A stretch of DNA of 58,931 nucleotides from assembly GCF_011064615.1 (NCBI RefSeq), contig NZ_JAALJH010000061.1, forward strand, positions 1 through 58,931, written 5' to 3'. Below the pieces are notes generated by a model. The model saw nothing but the letters and a program-made list of their open reading frames with translations. It did not search any database and was not told the DNA's origin. Origin of the DNA: Aquisphaera insulae. Lineage in GTDB: Bacteria > Planctomycetota > Planctomycetia > Isosphaerales > Isosphaeraceae. The stretch's first letter is position 1. The number at the start of each line of letters is the position of its first letter. A program made the translations under genes and the position numbers. This document shows, piece after piece, positions 31,660-39,907 of this stretch.

Positions 31660-33093
31660 TCAGCCCGCCGAGCGTCCCTCGTACGCCGGGTTGTCGAGGC
31701 CCTCGAGCGGCCCGGTGCTGTCGGCGAACCGCTCCACGGGCACGCCGACGCGGTCGAGCATCGAGACGTAGAGGTTGCAGAGCGGCGTATCCTTCGCGTA
31801 GACGAGGTGGCGTCCCGGGGCGAGTCGCCCGCCGGCACGGCCGGCCAGGACGGTCGGCAGGTCGTGAGGGTCGTGCTCGTTGCCGTCGCGCAGGGCGGAG
31901 CCGAACAGCACCATGGAATGGTCCAGCAGCGTCCCCTCGCCCTCCCGGACCTGCTTCATCCGGTCGAGCAGCCGGGCACACTGTTCGATGTGCCAGGTCG
32001 TGATGATCTGATATTGCTCCAGCTTCTTCGGATCGTTCTCGTGGTGCGAGAACTCGTGGTGGCCCCCCTTCACGCCCGGCAGGAACGAGAAGTTCTTGTT
32101 GCTCACCGAGTTGCCGAACATGAAGGTGGCGATCCGCGTCGCGTCGGTCTGGAGGGCCAGGACGAGGAGGTCGAGCATCAGCCCCGCGTGCTCGGCATGG
32201 TCCATCGACCGCTCGCGCAGCCGGCCGGGGTCCCGGTTGTAGAGGTCAACCCGGCCGCCGAGCTCCTCGATGTCCCTCCGCGCCCGCGCGTCGTCGACAT
32301 ACCGCGCACGGCGATCGCTCGCCTCGAAGGCGATCCGCGTCTCGACGGCGCGCACCGAGTCGAGGAACTCATCGAGCTTGCGGCGGTCTTCCCGGCCGAT
32401 CCGGTCGCGGAGGGCGCGGGCGTCGTCGGCGACGAGGTCGAGGACGCTCCGATCGTCGTCGCGGTCGTCGCGCCGACGGGCCACCGCCCCCGGGCGGAAG
32501 AGCCGGTCGAACGCGAGCCTGGGGTTGATCTCGCGGCCGACCGGGGTCAACGGGCTCGACCAGGAGATGTGCGAGCCGTAGAGCCGGGTGTAGCCGACGT
32601 TGGTGTCCACGCCGGTCGTCACCGGCTCGACGCCGAGCTCCAGCGACGGGATCCGCGTCTGCACGCCGATCTTGCCGGCGGCGAGCTGATCCATCGAGAT
32701 GCCGCCCGCGTCCAGGTCCGATCCGGTGGTGCGGCGGATCGTGGTGCCGGTCAGCCAGGCGGCGTCCTTGACGTAGTGGCCGTCCCCCGTGAAGGTGCCC
32801 CGATTGCTCAACCGGGTCAGGATGAGCACGTCATCCCGGTGCCGTGCCAGCGGCCGGAGGATGGGCGACAGCTCGTAATCCCGGCCCCTTCCCTTCGGCG
32901 TCCAGGTGTGGGGATTGCACCCGTTGGGCCAGAAGAGGCAGGCCATCCGGACCGGCGGGCGATCGTCGGCCGGCCCCGCCCCGATCGCGCCGGCCGACGC
33001 GGGGCGCATGGCCTCCAGGAGAGGCAGGCCGATCATCGTGCCCATGCCCCTCAACACGGTCCTGCGCGTGATCGGAAGTTCCCTTCGACTCAT
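31660..33093 (-). CDS. DUF1552 protein with Tat-type signal (477 aa)
   Basis: The N-terminus ITRRTVLRGMGTMIGLPLLE is a twin-arginine-type export signal. The body shows the DUF1552 pattern: RMACLFWPNGCNPHTWTPKG, DVLILTRLSNRGTFTGDGHY, FLPGVKGGHHEFSHHENDPK and LDHSMVLFGSALRDGNEHDP, followed by HDLPTVLAGRAGG. DUF1552 proteins are periplasmic, alkaline-phosphatase-like or DUF1501-like in their C-terminal part, and in planctomycetes are nearly always paired with a DUF1592-type cytochrome protein, as here. The start ATG overlaps the stop of the upstream partner by 4 bp. Function is not established. Confidence 0.9.
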   Translation of the reverse strand: MSRRELPITRRTVLRGMGTMIGLPLLEAMRPASAGAIGAGPADDRPPVRMACLFWPNGCNPHTWTPKGRGRDYELSPILRPLARHRDDVLILTRLSNRGTFTGDGHYVKDAAWLTGTTIRRTTGSDLDAGGISMDQLAAGKIGVQTRIPSLELGVEPVTTGVDTNVGYTRLYGSHISWSSPLTPVGREINPRLAFDRLFRPGAVARRRDDRDDDRSVLDLVADDARALRDRIGREDRRKLDEFLDSVRAVETRIAFEASDRRARYVDDARARRDIEELGGRVDLYNRDPGRLRERSMDHAEHAGLMLDLLVLALQTDATRIATFMFGNSVSNKNFSFLPGVKGGHHEFSHHENDPKKLEQYQIITTWHIEQCARLLDRMKQVREGEGTLLDHSMVLFGSALRDGNEHDPHDLPTVLAGRAGGRLAPGRHLVYAKDTPLCNLYVSMLDRVGVPVERFADSTGPLEGLDNPAYEGRSAG

Positions 33094-34970
33094 CGCCGCC
33101 CCCCTGCCGTCTCGCCGCGTCGATACTGGAATGGCAAGCTCTCGACCACCGCGGTGATCAGGGCTCCTCCCCGATAATCCCTCGCCTCGAGCTCGGCCAT
33201 GACCTGCTTGATCGCCGGGGCGTCGTAGTATTCTACCCCCCGTCGCAGGGCGTAGGCGAGCATCCGCGCCACCAGGTTGCGGACCAGCAACTCGCGCCGG
33301 GTCTCCATCAGGATCGTCCTGAGCGCCGCCGGCCCGACGAACTCCTCGCCCGTGGTCAGCTTGCCCGAGGCGTCGACCGGCTGCTTCTGGATCCGGTCGC
33401 GCCATCGGCCCAGGACGTCGTAGTTCTCCAGCCCGAAGCCGAGCGGGTCGAGCCGCGAGTGGCAGGAGGCGCAATCGGCCCGCTTGCGGTGCATCTCCAG
33501 CCGTTGCCGGAACGTCAGGCCGTCCCGGATCCGGTCGTCCGTCGGCAGCGCCTTGATCATCGGCGGGGGGGGCGGCGGCGGCGTGCCCAGCAGCTCCTCG
33601 AGCACCCACTTGCCCCGCAGCACCGGGCTGGTCCGCCTGGGATAGGAGGTCAGGGTCAGCACGGCCGCCATGCCGAGCACGCCGCCGCGGCGACGGTCCG
33701 GCAGCTCGACCCGCCGGAACTCGGGCCCGTCCACCCCGGCGATGCCATAGTGCCGGGCCAGCCGGTCGTTGAGGAAGGTGTAATGGGACTCGAACAGCTC
33801 GAGGACCGGCCGATCCTCGCGGAGGATGGCGTGGAAGTACGCGACCGCCTCCTCGACCATCGCGTCCCGGAGCTCGGGCGTGTATTCGGGGAAGAGCCGC
33901 CTGTCCGGCTCGGCCAGGTCCGCCAGGCTGCCGACGCGGAGCCACTGGCCGGCGAAGTCCTCGGCCATCGACCGCGACTTCGGGTCGGAGAGCATCCGGC
34001 GCACCTGGATTTCCAGGACGCCGGGCTCGTGGAGTCGTCCGGCGTCGGCCAGGTCAAACAGCTCCCCGTCGGGCATCGACGACCAGAGGAAATACGACAG
34101 CCGGCACGCCAGCTCGTGGTCGGTGACCCGATACGGCCCTTCGCCGTCGGTCCGGTCGGTCTCCAGCAGGTAGAGGAAGGCCGGCGAGACGAGCACGGCG
34201 CGGAGCGAAAGCCGGACCGCATCCTCGAATCCCTCTCCCCGGCCCGCTGCGCGGCGATAGAGCCTCAGCGGCCGCTCGACCTCGGCCGCCTCGACCGGGC
34301 GGCGGAACGCCCGGCGGGCGAACGCGGCGATGCAGCGTCGGGCCGCCTCCTCGGCGGGCAGGTCGTCGCCCGGTCGGGCGACGACGAACCGCGCCGGCTC
34401 GGCCTTCGCCAGCACGTCGGCCGCGGCGGCGAGATACCGCTCCATCAGGATGGGCGGCACGAAGAGCGTCGAGGCGTTGTTGTCGAAGCCGGCGCCCCCG
34501 CCGCCGTCGGCGGGGAAGGCGTCGGCCGGACGCGTGTCCACTCCCAGCAGGTCCCGGATGGTGTTGTTGTACTGCCGCCGCGTGAGCCGCTGGATCAGGC
34601 TGGGGCCGGGATCGGGGACGCCGTCGGTGACGTCGAGGATGGCCCGGATCGAGGCCGCCGCCCGCTGGCGATCGTCCTCGTTGGGCCCGGCCCGATCTCC
34701 GGGCGGCGGCATCGTCCGCTCCACCACGGCATCCACGACCCGTTCCCACAGGTCGCGATCGCCCCGGATGCCCGCCTCGTCCCCGAACTTCGACAGGTCG
34801 ACACCCCCCTTGGGCTTCTCGCCGCCATGACAGCGCAGGCAGTGCTGCTGGAGCAGCGGACGGACGTTCCCCTCGAACCCGTCGCACCGGGCCGCATTCG
34901 GGTTGCCCAGGAGCAGCAGCACGGCGGCCAGGGTCGAGATCGATCGGGGGACGGCAGTCCGATGACCCAC
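33090..34970 (-). CDS. DUF1587/1592/1588/1585 cytochrome-type protein (626 aa)
   Basis: Exported multidomain protein. A signal peptide (about 1-28) is followed by a cytochrome-like haem site CLRCHGG (C44, C47, H48). Then come LTRRQYNNTIRDLLGVD (DUF1587), FARRAFRRPVEAAEVERPLR (DUF1595), FLWSSMPDGELFDLADAGRL (DUF1592), TSYPRRTSPVLRGKWVLEEL (DUF1588) with CASCHSRLDPLGFGLENYD, and LVRNLVARMLAYALRRGVEY (DUF1585). The second CxxCH is at CASCH. This architecture is a planctomycete/verrucomicrobial hallmark, always with a DUF1552 partner; electron transfer in polysaccharide breakdown has been suggested but not proven. First gene of the two-gene operon. Confidence 0.92.
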   Translation of the reverse strand: MGHRTAVPRSISTLAAVLLLLGNPNAARCDGFEGNVRPLLQQHCLRCHGGEKPKGGVDLSKFGDEAGIRGDRDLWERVVDAVVERTMPPPGDRAGPNEDDRQRAAASIRAILDVTDGVPDPGPSLIQRLTRRQYNNTIRDLLGVDTRPADAFPADGGGGAGFDNNASTLFVPPILMERYLAAAADVLAKAEPARFVVARPGDDLPAEEAARRCIAAFARRAFRRPVEAAEVERPLRLYRRAAGRGEGFEDAVRLSLRAVLVSPAFLYLLETDRTDGEGPYRVTDHELACRLSYFLWSSMPDGELFDLADAGRLHEPGVLEIQVRRMLSDPKSRSMAEDFAGQWLRVGSLADLAEPDRRLFPEYTPELRDAMVEEAVAYFHAILREDRPVLELFESHYTFLNDRLARHYGIAGVDGPEFRRVELPDRRRGGVLGMAAVLTLTSYPRRTSPVLRGKWVLEELLGTPPPPPPPMIKALPTDDRIRDGLTFRQRLEMHRKRADCASCHSRLDPLGFGLENYDVLGRWRDRIQKQPVDASGKLTTGEEFVGPAALRTILMETRRELLVRNLVARMLAYALRRGVEYYDAPAIKQVMAELEARDYRGGALITAVVESLPFQYRRGETAGGRR

Positions 34971-35244
34971 GGGCGGCTCCTCGATCAGGACGCGGCGCCT
35001 CGACCGTGGCGTGGTCGGGCGCGAAAGGGCGGCGGGGCGGGCGAGAGGTATGGCCCTTTCATCTTAGCGTCATTTCGGCCTCCGAGGTACCCACGCTCCG
35101 GGATCCGGGGCCGATGACGCCACGCACCCAGGGCGGGCCGCGAAGAATACCGCCGGCGGCGAAGGATGAACAGGAAATTGCCCCGCTCTCGCAGTTTGCG
35201 GCAAAATTGCGGTGTCCCGCTTTCCGCCCGCCGTTTTCCGCCCG
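34971..35244. promoter_or_regulatory. Upstream region of the DUF1592-DUF1552 operon and repeat junction
   Basis: This 274-bp region must hold the operon promoter. At its right edge, a 10-bp direct repeat TTTCCGCCCG occurs twice (35221-35230 and 35235-35244), the second copy touching the first base of the 407-bp repeat at 35245. The local sequence is visibly more AT-rich (about 35175-35215) than the surroundings. Confidence 0.5.
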
Positions 35245-35651
35245 CAAGGCCGTCGGGTCGCTCTCCGGCGGCGAGAAGACCCGGCTCTGCCTGGCGCGGA
35301 TCCTGACCGTCGCCCACAACTTCATCATGATGGACGAGCCGACCAACCATCTCGACATCGCCAGCCGCGACGTGCTGGAAGAGGCCCTGGACGAGTACGA
35401 GGGCTCGCTCTGCTTCATCTCGCACGACGAGCACTTCACCCGGGCCGTGGCGAACAAGGTGATCGAGGTCGAGTCGGGCAAGCTGACGGTCTACCCCTGC
35501 AACTACGACGACTACCTCTACGCCCGGCTCAAGCGGCAAGAGTCCGACAGCCCCTTCGCCGTGCTCACCCGCCGGGTCAAGCCTCGGTCCGAAGATTCCG
35601 CCGACGGTACGGGCCCCAGGGCCGGCCGCCGGACGTCTTCGGTTTCCTGAG
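35245..35651 (+). pseudogene. Orphan ABC-F 3' end (407-bp repeat copy)
   Basis: A second copy of the last ~135 codons and stop of the ABC-F gene. It keeps the signature LSGGEKTR, Walker B and C-terminal tail in frame, but has no Walker A, no first ATPase domain and no plausible start, so it is not a functional gene. Differences from the resident copy include an Ile-to-Thr change near the DEHF motif and an Ala-to-Thr change near the C-terminus. Confidence 0.93.
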
Positions 35652-35700
35652 GCGTTACGGCCGCCCGCGCTCTGCAAGAGCTTGGTGGCTCCGATCATTC

Positions 35701-36102
35701 TTACGGTTTGAAGCGGCGGAACTGGATGAGAGCCTCTCGGGTTTCGACCATAAGGGGATCGTTCATGTCCAGGACCTGAACCGTCGTCCGGCCGACGGGG
35801 GTAAGGCCGATGAGGCGTGGGCCTTCCCACGCGAAGTGCTCACTCCAGCGGTCGCTGCGAGGATGATAGAGACGGCACAACTCCTCGGTGAGTGGGTCTC
35901 GCCCCGCGATGTTCGGGCCCTTGTGCAAGTTGCAGTGAGTACACGCGAGAGCCAGGTTAGATTCGTCGTCGTCGCCTCGGTGCTGCTCCGCGATGACGTG
36001 CTCGATCTGGTGTCGAGTCGATACCGCGGACTGGGGGAGCCGGCAATACTCGCAACGATACCGGGCCCGCCTCCGGATTCGACCCCGGAGGGCATCGTTC
36101 AT
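35701..36102 (-). CDS. HNH endonuclease (133 aa)
   Basis: Small HNH nuclease. RRRARYRCEYCRLPQ carries the first CxxC, HQIEHVIAEQHRGDDDESNL holds the His-x-x-x-His core, and ALACTHCNLHKGPNIAG has the second CxxC followed by the N-x-x-K segment. Metal-dependent nicking or cleavage of DNA is expected. Its ATG overlaps the stop of the preceding 95-aa gene by 4 bp, so the two are an operon. It lies only 50 bp from the orphan ABC-F fragment, so an involvement in making that duplication is conceivable but unproven. Confidence 0.88.
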   Translation of the reverse strand: MNDALRGRIRRRARYRCEYCRLPQSAVSTRHQIEHVIAEQHRGDDDESNLALACTHCNLHKGPNIAGRDPLTEELCRLYHPRSDRWSEHFAWEGPRLIGLTPVGRTTVQVLDMNDPLMVETREALIQFRRFKP

Positions 36103-36386
36103 CGCGCCGGCTTCACCTTCTGAAGCGACAGGCGGGCCTTGGACTTGAGGACCGCCAGTTCATGATCCACGCGGATATACTCCTCCAGTTCCACCCGCTC
36201 CCCGGGCTTGAGCGTGCCATCCCGCGCCTTTGCGGACAACTCGTCCACACGCCGAAGGTCGTCCTCGTCGAACTTCAGCTTGAGTATTGCCCGCGCGGCC
36301 TCAGGCGCCATGTTGCCCTGATCCGGCTTCACCACGCGCCCCCAGATCGCCGATGCGGTCTTGCCGGGCGAAAGCGTAGATTCCAT
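36099..36386 (-). CDS. Small helical protein paired with HNH endonuclease (95 aa)
   Basis: The ATG at 36386 (MESTLSPGKTASAIWGRVV) follows GGAG. The second half is helical and charged (LKPGERVELEEYIRVDHELA, then VLKSKARLSLQKV). I recognise this as a type of small protein often found directly upstream of an HNH gene in planctomycetes, but know no function; a binding partner or regulator of the nuclease is plausible. The stop overlaps the HNH start by 4 bp. Confidence 0.75.
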   Translation of the reverse strand: MESTLSPGKTASAIWGRVVKPDQGNMAPEAARAILKLKFDEDDLRRVDELSAKARDGTLKPGERVELEEYIRVDHELAVLKSKARLSLQKVKPAR

Positions 36387-36546
36387 GGGCTGACTCCGTC
36401 GCGATCGACCTGAACACCAGCGCGACACTACGAGTACACCCTATTCTAGTCGAATTTCGGTCCCGGGGCGAGCGGGCCCGCCTTGCGGGTGTGGATCAGA
36501 TTCTTCGATACGGGACGGGCAGACAGCGGTCTCGCCGCCGTCTCGT

Positions 36547-37926
36547 CTACTCGGCGATCGGAACTCCGCCGGCCGGCGTCGGCGCGGGGCCCGCCGGGTC
36601 GTCTGCCGCGGCCCGGGCCCGCGATCGCCGGGCCCCGTACTGGATGGTCAGGCCGGCCAGGATGGAATCCACCTGGGCGTCCATGCGGGCGGAGCTGCCC
36701 GGGATCTGGGGGATCGGCCCCTCGATGGCGTTGCGGAACCCGTGGACCCATCCGGCCGTGAACATGATGTCATCGGTCATCCGCAGGCTTGCACCGAGCG
36801 ACAGCGTGTGCTGGATGAACGCGGGGGCCTGGATGTTGAAGATGGTCTTCACGCTGCTGATCGGGTTCTCGTTGAAGAGGTAGCCGCCGCGGAGGGTGAG
36901 CCGGTCCGTAACCTGATACTGGCCGCCGACGGCCACGGCGAAGATGCTGCTCCAGGCCAGGCCGCCGCTCTTGATGGAATCGCCCCAGAGGGCCGCGTTG
37001 GCGTAATCGAAGTAGCGCAGGTCGACGTCGACCAGCATCCGTTCGATGCCCTTGTAGGCGACGCCCCACGAGTAGATGGCCGGGATGTCGGCCTGGGTGC
37101 CGACCCGGCGCGGGGTGAGGTCCGGATTGTAGCTGTTGAAGCTCCACCTCTCCTGCCAGATGGGGCTCTTGTAGGAGAACCCGACGTTCCAGTCGTCGTT
37201 GACGTCGTAGAGCAGGCCGAGCTCGAAGCCCCCTCCCCAGAACGGGCGCGAGTTGGTCGCGGTCGGGAAGGTCGCGATCCCGTACTGGTCGGCGGGGCCG
37301 GGCGCGAAGAAGGCGGGGTTGAACTGGACGGTGCCCGTCGTGACGACCGGCGCGACCGCGAACGAGAGCCGATCGCTGACGGCGTAAGACGCCATCGGCT
37401 TGATCGACAGCAGCGTCGTGTTCGCATAGACCGGCCCCAGGCCGAAGTAGTTCGGCGGCACACGCCCGGCCAGCGTCGGGGTGTTGTAGTTCCCCGCGAA
37501 ATTGACGCCGCCGCCGACCACGCCGCTGATCAGCAATCCCATGGTCAGCGGCGAATCGGGCCGGAACTTCCAGGAGGCCCCGACGGCCAGATTCGTCGGC
37601 ACCCCGCTGTCGCTCCGCGAGGTCCCGTAGCGGTTCTCGGGCGGCAAGGACCCGTTGATCGACCCGGCCAGGAGCGCCGCGGAGTAGTGGATGCTCGGGA
37701 TGATCAGCTCGGACCCGATCAGGAACTCGTCCCGCTCCAGGAAGCTGAGGGTCGCCGGGTTCCAGTAACTGGAGCCGAGGTCGACGGCCGCCGCGGTCGA
37801 GGCCCCGGCCATGGAACGGTTGATCGGCCCGGCACCGGGCGCGACGATCCCCTGGGCTCGAGTGGTCGCCGGCAGCATTACGATGGCTGCAAGCACACAT
37901 CCGATAAGCACGTTGATCCGGTGCAT
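36547..37926 (-). CDS. OmpP1/FadL-family outer-membrane protein (459 aa)
   Basis: A signal peptide (MHRINVLIGCVLAAIVMLPA, cut near TRAQ) is followed by the FadL-type hatch start GAGPINRSMAGASTAAAVDL and SSYWNPATLS. Alternating strands run through the rest, with DRLSFAVAPVV, WNVGFSYKSPIWQERWSFNS and DRLTLRGGYLFNENPISSVK typical of the 14-strand family. FadL proteins pass hydrophobic compounds such as fatty acids across the outer membrane. Unusually, about 25 Ala/Pro-rich residues follow the last strand (ILAGLTIQYG), so the terminal aromatic sorting signal is not at the very end. Standing alone on this strand. Confidence 0.88.
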   Translation of the reverse strand: MHRINVLIGCVLAAIVMLPATTRAQGIVAPGAGPINRSMAGASTAAAVDLGSSYWNPATLSFLERDEFLIGSELIIPSIHYSAALLAGSINGSLPPENRYGTSRSDSGVPTNLAVGASWKFRPDSPLTMGLLISGVVGGGVNFAGNYNTPTLAGRVPPNYFGLGPVYANTTLLSIKPMASYAVSDRLSFAVAPVVTTGTVQFNPAFFAPGPADQYGIATFPTATNSRPFWGGGFELGLLYDVNDDWNVGFSYKSPIWQERWSFNSYNPDLTPRRVGTQADIPAIYSWGVAYKGIERMLVDVDLRYFDYANAALWGDSIKSGGLAWSSIFAVAVGGQYQVTDRLTLRGGYLFNENPISSVKTIFNIQAPAFIQHTLSLGASLRMTDDIMFTAGWVHGFRNAIEGPIPQIPGSSARMDAQVDSILAGLTIQYGARRSRARAAADDPAGPAPTPAGGVPIAE

Positions 37927-38374
37927 GCGGTTCTGGCCCCAAGCAACGCTCGCAATGAATCTTTCTTAATCCCTACCACTGTATCGACCGTTGCAGTCGT
38001 CAAATTCAGTACGAGGCGCGTCACCGGTTCCCCTCCAATCTATTTGCGGTCATCGATTGCACTTTTTGGTCTTCCTTTCATGCAATCGGACCATCTGATT
38101 CAATCCGCAGATTCGGACGATAATCCTTCCGTCAAGGGTGAGGGGAGGGACGTTAGGGTATCCCCCTTCGTGACGGGTCATCTCGGCTCGGGCTCGGAGC
38201 TGGCGGGCGGCTTCAACCGGTTCGTCCTCAAGGGGCGGGACAACCCCCGCGACACGCGCGGCCCGGCATGGCTGGAGCATTCGCCGGACGGCCAGGATCG
38301 GGCAGGTAACGTGGCGGGTCGGGCGGGGATCCTGATGCGCACTCGAGCGACGGTCCTGTGCTAGGAATCATGCC
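37927..38374. promoter_or_regulatory. 448-bp divergent region with an inverted repeat
   Basis: The region between the divergent FadL-like and OprB-like genes is distinctly AT-richer than its surroundings and probably carries both promoters. CGATTGCA (38054-38061) and TGCAATCG (38081-38088) form a perfect 8-bp inverted repeat with a 19-bp gap containing T runs, a possible operator or hairpin. No ORF is convincing. Confidence 0.45.
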
Positions 38375-39844
38375 ATGAAGATACGAACGACGGTTTTCGT
38401 GATCGGCGTGATCTTCCTCACGGGCCGGCCGTCTCGTGCGCAGGAGGGAGGGGCCGAGGCCGACCCGCCGCCGGGGACGGAGACGGTGACGGAACGTCTG
38501 GCCCATCCCTACTCGATTGACCTCCTGCCGGACGACCCGGAGCCGGCTCCCGAGGCCGGGGAACAGTCGGGTGAGCCCTCGACGACAGCCCCCGCCCCGG
38601 CGGCTCCCGGGCCGCCGTGGGGCCGCAAGACGGTGACCGGTGACCTGTTCGACAACCTCCTTTCGACGAAGGACTCGGGCATCACCTTCGGCGGTCGGGT
38701 CACCCAGTTCGGCGTCGGCATCGCCGGCGGGATCAACCGGCCGGTGCCCGCGCCGCTGGGGATGGGAGACGTCTTCCGGTACACCGGCCGGGGTGAGTAT
38801 GACCTCCTGTTCGACCTCGAGAAGCTCGGAGGGCTGCCCCACGGGCGGTTGCTGGTGCGGGCCGAGCACTGGTACGGCGAGTACGGCAACATCTCACTCC
38901 GCGCCGGCACGTTCGCGCCCCCCGTGTTCGCCGCGCTCCTGCCGCCCCGGCCGAATGACCCGGGCGTGCCCTACATCACGGACTTCCTGCTGACGCAACC
39001 GCTGTCGCCGAGCTGGGTGCTCTACGTCGGCAAGAAGGACGTGCTCGGGACGCTGGACCAGGACATCTTCGCGGGCGGCGACGGCACGGACCAGTTCATG
39101 AACCAGTCGTTCGTCGCCAACCCGGTGTTCCTGCTGGGCATGCCGTACTCGTCGTTCTGGGCGGGTTTCGTCTCGCCGCGCAGGTGGGGTGGATTCGGTG
39201 CGTACGTCGTCGACCCGAGGGATCACACCGCCGACTTCATGCAGTTCGGCAACCTCTTCAACCAGGGGGTCATCATCGGCGGGGAGGTGAAGAGGAAGAC
39301 TCGTTTCTTCGGGCTCTCGGGGCAACACCACGTCGGCGCGATCTGGAAGCACAACGAGCAGAGCGACCTGCGGTACAGCTTCGGGCTCCCCGGCGGGTCG
39401 AACGACCATCCCGCCGCAAGGACCCCGGTGAAGTGGGACTCATACTCCCTCTACTACGGCTTCGACCAGTACCTGGTGCGATTCACCGACAATCCGGACC
39501 GCGGCTTCGGCATGTTCGGTCGCGCGGCCCTCTCCGACGGCAACCCCAACCCGGTCCGCTACTTCCTGAGCGCGGGCGTGGGCGGCTTCAGTGCCCTGGG
39601 CAAGTCCCGCGGCGATACGTTCGGCCTCGGCTGGTTCCTCGTCGGGGCCAGCAATGAGTTCGGCCCCACCCCCAGGACGATCTTCGGGCCTCGCAACGGA
39701 TCGGGGGTCGAGGTCTATTACAACGTCCAGGCGACCCCGTGGTTGAACATCACCCCGGACGTCCAGTGGCTTCGCCCCGGGGCCGGGAACCTGACGACGG
39801 ACAACGCGTTCGTCTACGGCCTGCGGCTCAACCTCACCTTCTGA
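38375..39844 (+). CDS. OprB-type carbohydrate-selective porin (489 aa)
   Basis: Signal peptide at residues 1-22 (MKIRTTVFVIGVIFLTGRPS followed by RA), then a Pro/Ala/Glu-rich stretch up to about 85. The rest resembles the OprB porin family: GITFGGRVTQFGVGIAGGIN, RGEYDLLFDLEKLGGLPHGR, SWVLYVGKKDVLGTLDQD, YSLYYGFDQYLVRFTDNPDR and ITPDVQWLRPGAGNL. It ends in LRLNLTF, with the terminal Phe used for outer-membrane assembly. Expected to form a channel for sugars or other small solutes. It converges on the alkyl sulfatase gene, and a hairpin lies between them. Confidence 0.88.
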   Translation: MKIRTTVFVIGVIFLTGRPSRAQEGGAEADPPPGTETVTERLAHPYSIDLLPDDPEPAPEAGEQSGEPSTTAPAPAAPGPPWGRKTVTGDLFDNLLSTKDSGITFGGRVTQFGVGIAGGINRPVPAPLGMGDVFRYTGRGEYDLLFDLEKLGGLPHGRLLVRAEHWYGEYGNISLRAGTFAPPVFAALLPPRPNDPGVPYITDFLLTQPLSPSWVLYVGKKDVLGTLDQDIFAGGDGTDQFMNQSFVANPVFLLGMPYSSFWAGFVSPRRWGGFGAYVVDPRDHTADFMQFGNLFNQGVIIGGEVKRKTRFFGLSGQHHVGAIWKHNEQSDLRYSFGLPGGSNDHPAARTPVKWDSYSLYYGFDQYLVRFTDNPDRGFGMFGRAALSDGNPNPVRYFLSAGVGGFSALGKSRGDTFGLGWFLVGASNEFGPTPRTIFGPRNGSGVEVYYNVQATPWLNITPDVQWLRPGAGNLTTDNAFVYGLRLNLTF

Positions 39845-39859
39845 GGCTGCCTTCGCGGG

Positions 39860-39888
39860 CCGTCCGGGGTGATCGGTCCCCCGGACGG
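39860..39888. terminator. Bidirectional hairpin terminator
   Basis: CCGTCCGGGG (39860-39869) pairs with CCCCGGACGG (39879-39888) around a 9-nt loop. It lies between the converging OprB-like gene (ends 39844) and alkyl sulfatase gene (ends 39908). There is no U tract. Confidence 0.65.
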
Positions 39889-39907
39889 GAGCCGGGCCGG
39901 GTGGGCA

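Larger units (their letters stand above)
31189..35651. mobile_element. DUF1592-DUF1552 cassette flanked by 407-bp direct repeats
   Basis: A 3.65-kb block (31596-35244) with a two-gene operon and its own upstream region sits between the intact ABC-F gene and an orphan copy of its 3' end. No integrase or transposase is present. The near identity of the repeats indicates a recent event or ongoing gene conversion. The topology is the same as for the 66-bp-flanked cassette at 15169-16185. Confidence 0.65.
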
